In this document: piece by piece, positions 1 to 10,010 of the stretch | Numbering within the stretch: position 1 is the first letter of the stretch | Layout of the letters: each line of letters opens with the position of its first letter | Source: Gnetum montanum | Lineage: Eukaryota; Streptophyta; Gnetopsida; Gnetales; Gnetaceae | Direction: 5' to 3' | Length of the DNA: 64,000 bases | NCBI GenBank assembly: GCA_015680685.1 | Contig: MNCI01034026.1 | Location: forward strand, 432,905-496,904 | Position numbers and translations under genes: made by a program | Notes under the pieces: model-generated | Databases searched by the model: none | Told to the model about the DNA's origin: nothing | Seen by the model: the letters and a program-made list of their open reading frames with translations, nothing else

Positions 1-1990
1 AAGTTTTTACTCGTATCATTTTACCTTGCTTAAATATTTGAGGTCCACACAAATCTGCTTTCTTTTCTTTTCTATCTATTTCCATTGAATCTTGCTCTAT
101 TTCTAGTTTTCTTGTGGAACTATATCTCTCTCTGGGGAAAATTAGGAGTAGATTTGCGGAGTTGTGCTTAAATGTTTATGCAAAATTTTATTTGTTACAA
201 GCAGTTATTATAGGGACCGCGTAGACTAGGTAGTTTGAACAAAATAGGAAACTTTCAATAACTCACAACACTGGACAAAGTTGGCTGAATCTCTTTAAAG
301 TAAAGTCATTTGTAGTTCACACACAACGAAATTGTCACGTTTCATACAATCGCACGCCGCAACAGCACACACACATACTCACATTAACTACTGAGTTATT
401 TGGAGGTATCTGGGCCTTGGTGTAGCCAGAGACCAGCAGGCACCTAAATCTTGTTCGAGGACACTCGTTGGCGGTCACGTCCCAAACGGTCGCCAACAAT
501 TGGCTAAGTTGTGGTTATGGCAGAAACTAGTTCGGAGATTTATCATAGGTGAATACCCAAGGTGTAGGGGTTAGGTAAATAGTAAAATGGAGAAAATTGA
601 AAAATTTGTGCGAGGGCCCCCCATGACTAAGAGCGAACCTCTAGTAGCTATAAGATGGAAAAATATGAGGAACAAGAAATATGGAAAAAAATATCAATGG
701 AAACACCAATAAAATGGATATCATGGATGGGGATGAAACAAGAAATGATTGATTGTAGGAAATTTTTAAGGAAAAGAAGTTAAGAATTTCACCAAAAAGA
801 AATGCCAGTGGGTCCTCCCCAAAGCAAGCTCATGCCTTTTATGCCCTCACAAATCCACAAACTAAAGAGTCCATAGGCTCTAGGAATGTCATTTGGAAGT
901 AATTATTAAAAACTTACCCACAAGAATTCACTAAAGAAAAATAATGCATCAACCCAGAATGAACTAATGATAAAATCGACAATGAAGTGGAAAATGGGAA
1001 GAAATATGGAGAGGAGAGAATCGAATGGAATCCCAAGAATAAGGTTGTGTAAAGCCCCTTGTGTATTTTATGGTTAATGTGACTGAGTAGAAATCATCCC
1101 AAATATAGACTCAAACAAACCACATCCAGTGACCTAGCATCAACACACTTGACCAACCAGTTGAAGTAACAAGAATGCTTCCACAAAGAGTCACCACCAT
1201 TCCGAGGAGAGCGAGATGGAGAAGTAGGAAGCGAGAAAGGACCTTAGTTAGAGTAAACCTTCAAGCATGGGTAACATATCTTTCCAGTTCCATAACCAGT
1301 GTTTGTAAACCATATTTCTTTATTATGTCAAAGGGGTGTGCTTTGAATTCTTACTCTTTTTTCTTCTTTTTTTTTGTTTTTTTTTTTTGAGTGAGAACCA
1401 CACCATGCAAAGACTTATTTTTATTCACTCAGCTTCTTGATTTTTAAACATTGTCAGAATGGTGGAAAACCCAAGAAAAAAACATCTAAGCACCTAAGAG
1501 AATGGCCAGCACAAATGCATTGAATCCCCTTGAAGTCGCATCCTTTTCATCCTTTGAGTCTTTCCTTGGTTTGAAAAATACCTAGCCATCAATTCATTAA
1601 TAGTTTACTTAGAAAAAGAGGGATTGTATAGTTCCAAGCCAAAGGAGACCATAGAATTATATGGATGAGTGGACGATGTGGGCTCATTACCTATTTTACC
1701 AAAAGAACCATACCTTAATATCAGCATCATAATTCAAAGGTAAAAACCAAACATTAGCAATCAATATGATATAATTCAATCCACCATCATGAGAACTTAT
1801 TTGATGACGAATAAAAGTAAATCAAGAGAACAAAGAAATAGTAAAAACATGAATGATGGTGTAAAAAAAATAAGAAAAGTTGAAAGAAAGTGTAAAACAA
1901 AAAATGTGTAAAACAAAAATTCAAAAAGAACTGAGGGCCTAGAATGGTTAGCATAGGTGGTCATCTCCCTCATGACTAAGTTGGATGGAG
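1..1990 (-). other. 3' non-coding spacer of element F
   Basis: No credible gene is present. Part of it is homologous to the spacer after gag in element G: on the minus strand near 785-840 there is a run containing TTTGGGGAGGACCCACT, matched at about 34125-34141 in G. Both spacers also hold long purine/A-rich tracts (1355-1388 here as poly-pyrimidine on the plus strand; 33885-33930 in G). The segment 1-600 is GC-richer and matches nothing else that I can identify. It includes a GCCAA...TTGGC-type inverted stretch near 490-510. The region probably corresponds to the stretch between pol and the 3' LTR. Confidence 0.5.
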
Positions 1991-2890
1991 GAGATCTGAA
2001 ATAGTGAGAAAGGTTGTCCACTAATAGAGGTAGCATGTGTACTGGTTGTCCTAAGCTTATTGAAAGGTTTAGTTTGTTGCATGTTGACCAATAGTTTCTT
2101 GTTTGAGCTCTCAGGTTTGTATATTGTCATGGCCCCTAAAGGAAACGTTGCATAAATAATATAAGGTCCTTTCCAAAATGTTTGAAATTTAGTACGTTTT
2201 GGCACATGTGTGGGATTCTAGTAGAGAACCTTATCTCCTAGTTGATATTTAACTTTCCTAATCCTTAGGTCATGACGTTGTTTATTGAATGCCTTGTGTA
2301 ACTTGTTAGATGATAGGGCAGCTAGTTGATTTTCATCTAGCAAGTTAAGGGTTACTAACCATTGTTTCTATGCTAGATCAAGGTCAAGGTTGAGGTTACA
2401 TGCCATGGATAGTGTATGAAGCTCAATTTGAATGGGAAGTGTTGGTAATTTATTGTACACTAACTCATAGTGAGAGTAGCCTATAGGGATTTTCCATATG
2501 GAGTGGTATGCCCAAAAATCATCGTTCAATTTAGTGCTCTAGTCTCACCTAAAATTGCTAATAGTTCTTATCAATATCTTCATAATCTCCATGTTGGTGA
2601 CTTCTACTTGATCGTTCGCTTGGGGGTGGTATGGTGTAGTCAATTTATGCTCAACCCCTAAGTGTTGCATTAATTTATGAAAAGTTGCACCTGTGAAGTG
2701 GGTACCATTGTCTGAAATAAGTGCACAAGGAACACCAAACCTATTTATGATTTGTTGTTGAACAAATTGTGCAGCTATAGATAATATACAATCCTTAACA
2801 ATAGCTACTTCTACCCATTTAGTTAGGTAATCAATAGCAACAATGATATAGGATTTTTCATTGGACATTGGTGTAATTGTCCCCAAGCTA
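1990..2890 (-). pseudogene. Element F integrase (broken)
   Basis: This encodes the enzyme that joins retrotransposon cDNA to host DNA. The DDE core is visible: D in VAIDYLTKWVEVA (about 2860-2815), D in LISDNGTHFTG (about 2735-2695) and E in QVEVTN (about 2605). The HPQAN signature of plant gypsy integrases lies just before the glutamate. Downstream (to about 1990) comes the C-terminal region, with KFQTFWKGPYIIYATFPLG, as in Athila/Tat integrases. The N-terminal zinc-binding HHCC domain is absent, because a deletion fuses RT directly to the catalytic core in one open frame (2545-3033). The C-terminal part is interrupted by a frame change near 2540. It is not functional. Confidence 0.85.
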
Positions 2891-2904
2891 GTATGTCCAA
2901 GGAA

Positions 2905-3870
2905 TAACCAAATATCTTTGACAGTTTTCAATTGACAAGTAATTCCTTGGATAATTTTCATTTTCTCAGGGTCTACCTCTATCCCTGTGTATGAGATTTT
3001 GTGCCCTAGTACTACACCTTCTTGGACCATCAAATGGCTTTTCTACCAATTGATCTTCAAATTGGTTTCTACCCATCTTTTTAAAACTTACTCTAACTAG
3101 TTCAAGGCTTGATCAAAGTTTTCTCCATAGGTGGAGAAATCATCCATAAATACTTCTACACCATTTCCTATCTACTGTTGGAAGATGCTCAAAACTAGTC
3201 ATTGAAATGTTGTAGGGGTGTTGCACAAGCCAAATGTCATCTGTTTGTATGCGAACGTTCCCCAAGGACTAGTGAACGTAGTCTTGGCTTGGCCTTCTAG
3301 GGATATTTGTATTTGGTTATATCTACTATATCCATCTAGAAAATTGTAATAGTGATGCCCTGCGATGGTGTCTAAGACTTGGTCAACAAATGGCAATGGA
3401 AAGTGATCTTTGAATGTTGCCATATTTAGTAGCCTGAAATCTATGCACACCCTCCATTTGACTCCCTTTTTAGGTACAATAACTAAGGGGATAGCCCATT
3501 TGCTATAAAAAATGGGGTATAAGAACCTAGCTTTGAGAAGGTGTTCAATTTCTTCCTTGACTACTTGCTTCATCTTTGGATTCGAACACCTCTGCAGTTG
3601 TCTTCGAGGCTTCATGGAGGGGTCAGTGTAAATCCTATGTTGGCATATCCTTAGATCTATTCTGGTTAATTCAGGATATGACCAAGTGAAGGCTTTTGAC
3701 CATCTATTGATTACCTTCTGCAGTTCTTCTTTTTGTTGAGGAGAAAGCTTAGCATTGATAATTACCAGTTTTCCATTTTTAAGGAACATGTATTCCATAC
3801 TAGTGGGAAATGGTTTTAGCTCGAGGGGCTCCTGCTTAAATTTCTTAGGGATTTCCAACTTCCCCTAGTT
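2905..3870 (-). pseudogene. Element F reverse transcriptase (truncated, RNase H missing)
   Basis: RT copies element RNA into DNA. A 219-codon open stretch (3858-3199) holds the fingers and palm: VPKKGVKWRVCIDFRLLN, then FLDGYSRYNQIQI and the FGLCNTPTTFQ motif. After a stop the frame continues with the catalytic box FMDDFSTYGENFDQAL (plus-strand 3102-3150), so both catalytic aspartates are retained. The end of RT (VVLGHKISYTGIEVDPEKMKII) lies at about 3010-2940 and is followed within about 15 codons by the integrase core. RNase H, normally more than 120 residues long, is therefore deleted. The sequence style is Athila/Tat. Confidence 0.9.
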
Positions 3871-4069
3871 GAAATTTTCAAGGTTAAGACTTGGAAGTTG
3901 GCAGTGGACTTCCTCTAATGCATCTATGCTATCGATGTAAGTGTAAGTCAAACCCTTAGTTGGTTCCATGCATATGAGTGAACTGCTTTCTTGATTAGCT
4001 GTCAGCCACTAGGTACCTTCCTATTGTGTGGCTGCTACATATAGGAATCTTTGCATGTTGATCACTTGT

Positions 4070-4800
4070 GCACACTAATTGTATGCAGGAAATGTTAAAC
4101 TTTGCACAAACCATGATCTTTGCATGCAATTACACCCTATGTCACTATATGTGATGCATGAAACTTTCTTCTTCTCAATCTTTTCGAATGTATTTTCCTT
4201 TGATATTTCTAGGGAAAGATCATGGATTCCTAGGCATGTGTCGATGGTGGTTAGCCATGCTCTTCCCATTATGATTGGGAAGTCCCCCTTACCATTGTTT
4301 ACCTAAATCACTAGGAAGTCATCTAGGTACAACGACCCACAAATAGTGATAACAATGTCTTCCACCAGTCCCAATGGGATAATGATGAACGGGTTGACCA
4401 ACTCTAGATGGATGTTGATCTTTTTTAATGGAGGTAAGTTCTAGGCCTTGTAGATTTCTTGAGAAATCAAGTTGACATCGGAACCTGAATCCAAAATATC
4501 CTTGCACGATGCATTTGTAGAAATTTGTAAGTATATCATAGGACTCCTAAGATTAGAGAATTTCCTAGGAAGGTGGCTAGCTTTGATCCAATCAGTGATG
4601 ACATGTGTTAGCATGAATGTATGCATTAAGTGTGGTGGTTGAGTTGAAGGAGACTTTGAAGTTTTGATTGATACTGAGGCATTTAAGGAATCATCCGCTT
4701 GTGATTGCAAGGGCTTGGTTGGAATATTTGTTCTAAAGAAATGTCTTTTCTTCATATGGTTGTTGGAACCAATAGGAGGTTTAGAGTTAACGGCCCTCAT
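4070..4800 (-). pseudogene. Element F aspartic protease region
   Basis: This would be a retropepsin-like protease that matures the Gag-Pol polyprotein. The active-site triad appears as DSG in CKDILDSGSDVNLISQEIY (about 4505-4445), at the end of a 119-codon open frame (4800-4441). A downstream open piece (4269-4075) contains a GRAWL motif (from about 4269), the plant-gypsy counterpart of the ILGRPWL segment that closes the protease fold. The two parts are in different frames, so at least one frameshift lies between 4440 and 4270. It sits between gag and RT, as expected. The protease domain assignment is secure; activity is lost. Confidence 0.8.
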
Positions 4801-7151
4801 GATGTTACGTTGCGGTGGCTAGGTAGGGATTTCACCTTGCATCATGAGAGTAGGTGGTAATGGAGCTATTGGTGGAAGAGATGCAGCTAGATGAGAAGGA
4901 TGATATGCTTGCAGAATATTGCCTCTAGAAGAGGAAGTCCCATAATACTCGTGGGCTTGGTAGTGAGGTTGAGGAGTGACGTGACTAGTAGAGTTATGTG
5001 GGGAGATTGGCTGCTACACGTAATATCCATATAAGTCAAGTTGCCGATAAGGATACTGTTGCCTTGGTGGTGGCATTTTCAATGATTGTGGGTGTTGGAT
5101 TGGTGTTGATATTTCTCAATCAATTGTGGTGGAGTTCCAGTAGGATAATATGTTAAGGGTTGGTGGAATTTCCTTAGGTTACCTTGAGGATAAGTTAACC
5201 TTTGAGGTGTTTGCCTTTTGTTTAATCATGGGTTGAGTGCATATACCTTAGACTCCTGTAGATGTGAGATTATAGGGCAACATTCCTTACGATGGTCTTA
5301 TTGACATATCTCACATCCACTATCATTGTCTATTTCCAAATTCACAACCTCTTCAATGATGGAAACTTTGCCCTTACCCTTGCTACATGCATGTTCAGCT
5401 TCTCTCTTTTTTCTTTTTTCATGATCACTACCTTGCTCTCTAGACTCTACTATTTTAAGAATAGTTTGAAATCTATTGTTTAGGCAATCCCACATTTGGT
5501 CTACCTTTGCTGAAACTTATGATGTCATCTTTTGGATAGGCAAAGTTTTCCTATTCACCATCTCTTTGAGTGGTGACTCTTCTTCATCCTCACAAAATCT
5601 TACTCCCCTCTTCCAAAGGGAAAGATCTTGGTTATACTCTTCTACATTTTCTCTCTTTTGTAGCTCACCTTCTTCCTTAGCAACTTGATTTAATAGTCTT
5701 TGAATTTGATGGGACCTAAGCTTGAATAGTCTTCCTTGGGCATAATTCCCAAGGGTTATTCTTATTTTATGCCTAAGCCCATCCACGAGATTGCACAATT
5801 GATTCCTTTGCTAATAACCATGGCTAAGAAAATAGTGTAACAATGCATAATATCAACCCATGGAAACATCCAAGGGTTCATGTCTGCCTTGTTTCCAGCC
5901 TTGGATTTGCTTTCACAAGTTAGACACTTAGGAGTACGTTTGGTACTTGTCATTAAATAGTTCTAACATAGTACTCCACCTACAAATGGATTCCAGTTCT
6001 AAGGACTGGTACCAGCTTTCTAGTTCTTTAACTAGTGTTCGTGGGAACAACTTAAGTTTTTTCCATTCATTCTCTATGTTCTATAAGACACATGCATCAT
6101 GGAATGCTTATAAGTGATTCTGAGGATCAACGTTGTATCCCCCTTCAAATCGTGGGATATTGTTCATATCTAATCTCTTGATCCTACTATCTTTTTGGTG
6201 CCTTGTTGGAATTCTAACAACCTCAGTTATGTCTAACATACTTTGAGTAGTGAGTAGGGGTTCATCGTGATCATCTCGTCCATGGTATCTATGATGCCTA
6301 CATTGTTCCCTACACTTCCTTCTTCTATGTTGTGATTCTCTAGAGTGCCCTCATTCCCTTCCCTGGCTGTTTTTTCTATGAATTCAACTTTTCCTACCTT
6401 TACCCCCATGGTATTTTTCTTTATGATCACATTTCGACACTGAAGAAGAGGATGAAGGAGATGATGAAGGTGAAGAAGAAAGAGAATCATCACCATGACG
6501 GTGTCTACCACCTTCTCTTCTGTGGTCTCAGCCTCGATTGCAATTACGATTAGAATGCCCACCTTTATCATGAGTTCATGTCCCTTTTTCAAACCCTTTG
6601 TGCCCATGGGTATCAAAACCTAAGTTATGAATAGTGAAATAAAGGTTCTGATACACAACCCCTTGGCCAAAGTCAAGGGGAGGAACATCGTTCTGTGGCC
6701 AACTTCCTGAGGTAGGTTCACCACCCTCATTTTTGCTTAAGACATGTGGGGAATCCTAGGACCACTTACCCTTCAAAGATTTATGATGTCTCTTCTGTTG
6801 CAAGTTCCTTTGACATTGTGCCTCTGTGGGATAGTATTCTCTCAAGTCATGGTCTTGCACAACGTATTCTGCATGTAAGTGCAACATGCCAATTTGTGTG
6901 AGAGCATGAAGAAGCATGCTCGAGATTAAACGATCGAGAGGTAACACTATGTTACCTTCTAAGTCTTGCCAACATAGTTGTTCATCTTGATGGAGGATAA
7001 AGATGAAGTCTAGTATATACTCATCGGGATGAATATATACCACTCAAACTTGTTGAGGGACTGGCAAATCAATGTCATATGTATTACACTGCTGATTGTT
7101 TCCTGTTTCAGACCTAGGTGGTGAGGCGCTTTCGTACAAAGAAGGAGACAT
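4800..7151 (-). pseudogene. Element F gag (broken)
   Basis: This would be the structural capsid and nucleocapsid protein. The likely start is the ATG at 7151, beginning MSPSLYESASPPRSETGNN, about 120 bp after the primer site. A serine/basic-rich N-terminal part (about 6560-6380) precedes the retrotransposon gag domain. Stretches such as KLFPRTLVKELESWYQSL and CNLVDGLRHKIRITLGNYAQ match the gag of element G segment by segment. A zinc-knuckle-like CEIC-DH-C cluster lies near 5305-5270. A coiled-coil-like stretch (5480-5340) and a proline/glutamine-rich tail follow. Many stops and some frame changes interrupt it. The large open frame at 6616-6233 is an out-of-frame shadow. Confidence 0.75.
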
Positions 7152-7268
7152 ACTTGTCTATTCAGTGTGCAATGTATTCTTGTTTATTATTTCCTTAATC
7201 AACCCTGAAGGTTTGTTCCAATGATGTGAATGATTTCCTATGTTCTAGTTAGCGCACAGAAAACTAAG

Positions 7269-7287
7269 TCTCTGGCAACGATGCCAA
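7269..7287 (-). promoter_or_regulatory. Element F primer-binding site (tRNA-Asp-like)
   Basis: On the minus strand the LTR end CTCATCA is followed at once by TTGGCATCGTTGCCAGAGA. This resembles the tRNA-Asp 3'-end complement used by Athila/Tat elements (TGGCGCCGTTGCC...), with a few substitutions. It marks the start of minus-strand cDNA synthesis and fixes the LTR/internal boundary. Confidence 0.85.
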
Positions 7288-7753
7288 TGATGAGTGGCGA
7301 GGTACCCCTATGCTCAACCATATGAATATGAGTGTTTCACACACGATCTAGTCGAATTACAAGGACTAAGTGCTTATGAACCCTTCTGGAACAAGGATGG
7401 GTTTGTTGATTGTTGTCTTCCCAAACTTACTTGTATGTCACGATTGTATGGTTAAGTAAGCTTGAGGCATATGATTTTTATAGCTTTTATGTTTTTATGT
7501 CCTGCTGCTAATAAGGGAGGAGAGAGAGAGATAACTAAGTGACTAATTTAACTCAACTACTGATTAACTAGGCTTTAACTAATCCTAACACTAGTATGTG
7601 TTCTCACTTGCCGTACACATCTTGAACCAGTGCAACACTACTAGGATTACCAAACGCTAATTGTTACTAAGTTACCAAGTGTTACACGCATGCTCGAAGT
7701 GATCATACTATGTGTGCTAATAATAGAAATGTAAAGTACATAAAATAAAATAA

Positions 7754-7784
<31 letters not shown>

Positions 7785-8171
7785 ATGAGCAAGAAAACAA
7801 ATCTTGAGTGTTGCAAGGATAAATCCAAGAGCTCGTCTTTATTGCTGTACACAAGGTGTGTTTAGGTACACAACGCTTGAATAAAGATCCATCCACAATT
7901 AGACCTCCTAGTATAGGCACTTGGAAAATACTCTAACTTGATTCCTAAAAGACTTCTAAAAGACTTCCCTTGAAATACTTCCTTCCAAGACTTCCTCTCA
8001 AGACTTCTCCTCTAAATTGTGCGCCTAGGCATTGTATTTATAGGCTTGGGAGCAACTACTCTAATAATTACAAAAACTACCACTCTAATTTTAGTGAAAC
8101 TACCACTCTAATTTTAAAGAAATTTCCACTCTAATAATTAGAATAACCTGCTAGAGTAACCGCTCTCATCA
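7288..8171 (-). repeat. Element F 5' LTR
   Basis: The LTR starts TGATGAGAGCGG (8171 leftwards) and ends GCCACTCATCA (7288), giving a 7-bp terminal inverted repeat TGATGAG/CTCATCA. U3 holds four close copies of ATTAGAGTGGTAGTTT-like repeats (8055-8140) just upstream of a TATA box (CTATAAATAC, minus, about 8042-8034). An (AAAAT)n run lies at 7739-7785. The last 60 bp are closely similar to the end of the G LTR (GAGTGTAGGGGTACCTCGCCACTCATCA in two parts). The right flank (GTATT) is the expected target-duplication copy, but its partner is outside the window. Confidence 0.85.
7739..7785. repeat. (AAAAT)n microsatellite
   Basis: Repeated AAAAT/AAATA units lie inside the transcribed part of the F LTR. 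It is a simple low-complexity expansion. Confidence 0.9.
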
Positions 8172-8600
8172 GTATTTAAGGAATCAATAGTAGAATGAGG
8201 GAAAATTATAAGGTTTATTTACTACATAAACCATAGATTCTACATCAACCAAATGATTCTAATCTATGTAAGAAAAGTAGTAATATAACAAAGTCTAGGA
8301 ATACTTATGAAAGTAATGACTCAAAACACAAATAAGAAAAGAAAGGAAATTGACTTACCCAAGGGATGATTGCCTCTTTACATAAAACTAGATGCCAAAA
8401 GCCAAATGAAAATGCTAGAATGAAGTTTTTAAGTATAAGAGATCATCTCGGGTATTTATAATGAAGTTTGCAATACAAAAACACATGTTTGCTAATTTAT
8501 AGGCATCAACAGAGGTCTATTAGTATATCATAGGAAGCCTAAAAATACATTAGAGGTGACAAGCAAGCAAAGGAACCAAGCAAGGCCTAGAAGGAGGGTG
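8172..8600. other. Spacer between elements F and H
   Basis: No gene is evident. On the minus strand there is a TATA-like TATAAATACCC (about 8457-8447), followed about 100 bp downstream by CTTGGGTAAGTC, which looks like a splice donor. These could be remnants of a promoter and first exon, but nothing downstream supports a gene. Confidence 0.35.
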
Positions 8601-10010
8601 TGTCAATAACCCTACACTAATATAGGGGATGTGCTAATATTGGGTAGTCAATGGTGTTTGAGGCTGGTTTTTATAATTTTTAGGCCATGAATGGTGTTAA
8701 AAAATGGCTATGATTTGGCTACACAATGGCTGCAAATTGGCTGCCAAATTGCTACAAATTTCTACCTCATTCAAGTGGGTTGGGTGCCTAAATTTGAGGG
8801 GTTACCATATATAGTAAGTGCCTTTCCTCCATGGTCACTTCATTCACTATAAATAGTAATAGGGGCATACCTTCCACATTGTAGATGAATCTTCCATGTT
8901 GAGCTCTCTACTAAGCTTGCTGAAGTGGCTGGTCAACATTGGTGTGCATGAAGTGTTGAAATTTGGTTATTGTAGTTTCCATGCTAGGGGGATACGATTT
9001 CCATGATGGGGAGAAATTTCCACACTAAGGAGGAAAGGTTTTCAAGTTGAGCATGCAGCATTCACACTAGGGGGTGGGGAAGGGGGGGGGGGGGTAGGGG
9101 GGAAGAAGTTTCCAATGTAGGGAAAACTCCCCACCTTTACACACTAGGGGTAGGTGAGATCCATCCCCCTGCAAGTGTTTCCAGTGTAGAAAAATGTATA
9201 CCCCTCATAAAACCCATCAAATTTCCATTTTTAGCATTCCAAAAGGCATTTTGACCCCTCACCTAGAAGCCCAAATATATACATTAGGTAACTTTTTCAC
9301 TTGGGTAATGAGTCTTTGATCACTCATGAGGCATTTTTAATCCCAAATGTATAAATTATGTGAAATTTCCCACTATGGATTACAATCTTCACATTTACAA
9401 TGAAGTTTTATTTGGGGTTTCATGGGGTGAAAGCTACATGATGAAAATGGGCTATAACATGTAGATTTTTGTGGTGTTTTACTAGGCGCCCATAGTAGGA
9501 GTCAAGGGTTTCATAGATCCTTATTCAAGCACCAATGTACCTGGAAACATTAATGTCATGACAATAAAGATGAGATTCTTGAAATACCTTGTAGCACTTG
9601 GAAATAGATTAATGTTTACTTCTATGCACTTTATTATTCATGCACTTTACTTTCATGTTTCTAGTTAATTAAGTACACTTAATTAATACATGTAAGTATG
9701 ACCACCTTGAGCATAATGTTAATGGTTGGTAATCCTAGTAGTGTTATCACTTGGTAACCTAGTAGCATTGTAATGAGTTCAGGATGTGTATGGAAGGGGG
9801 GACCAGATAACTTATGTTAGGAAATAGACTAAGGTACTAGATAGTTACTTAGATTAGTTTATTTCATGCTTAGAATAATTAGATAAAAATATAAAATTAA
9901 TACAAATCATGTGCCTTGATCCTACTTAACCATATGCTTACACTTATACAAGTGTAGCCAGGAAGACAACGATTGCATCCATAAGTCACTATATTTGCTA
10001 TTGGCATTTG
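8600..10010 (+). repeat. Element H 5' LTR-like block
   Basis: The right part (about 9485-10000) is homologous to the R/U5 part of the F LTR in opposite orientation. Shared landmarks are ATCCTTATTCAAGC, GACAATAAAGATGAG, GGTAATCCTAGTAGTGTT and ACTTAACCATA. The left part has a plus-strand TATA box (CTATAAATAG, 8847-8856) and a cluster of TTTCCATGCTAGGG-like repeats (8890-9180). After the homology ends there is TTGGCATTTGGAGA (about 10003), a possible decayed primer site. The left boundary is uncertain. A related block lies at 12105-12745. Confidence 0.45.
9070..9102 (+). repeat. Poly-G tract
   Basis: A G-rich stretch includes 13 consecutive Gs (9082-9094) flanked by further G4-G6 runs. It could form a G-quadruplex. 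It lies among the TTTCCACACTAGGGG repeats of block H and may have grown by slippage. Confidence 0.85.

Larger units (their letters stand above)
1..8171 (-). mobile_element. Element F: Athila/Tat-like Ty3/gypsy retrotransposon, 3' end outside window
   Basis: Reading leftwards there is a 5' LTR (8171-7288), a tRNA-Asp-like primer site, gag, an aspartic protease, reverse transcriptase and integrase, then a long 3' spacer that runs off position 1. The order protease-RT-integrase is that of Ty3/gypsy elements. The FMDD catalytic box and the integrase style resemble the Athila/Tat branch. The gag is clearly related to that of element G at 31309-33288. All genes carry stops and frameshifts, and RNase H is deleted, so the copy is dead. 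No 3' LTR or terminal duplication can be checked because the left end is not in the window. Confidence 0.85.

Noticed and set aside
480-520. Possible second primer-binding site (minus TTGGCGACCGTTTGGGACG)
   Set aside because: Some similarity to tRNA-Asp-type sites, but no LTR end (CA) precedes it convincingly and flanks match no LTR in the window.
1175-1390. 71-codon open frame ending in poly-phenylalanine
   Set aside because: It runs through a poly-T tract in the F spacer and has no domain. Chance.
6233-6616. 127-codon open frame on the minus strand
   Set aside because: It is out of frame with the gag of F, whose correct frame (CRHHRYHGRDDHDEPL and onward) aligns with G. Shadow.
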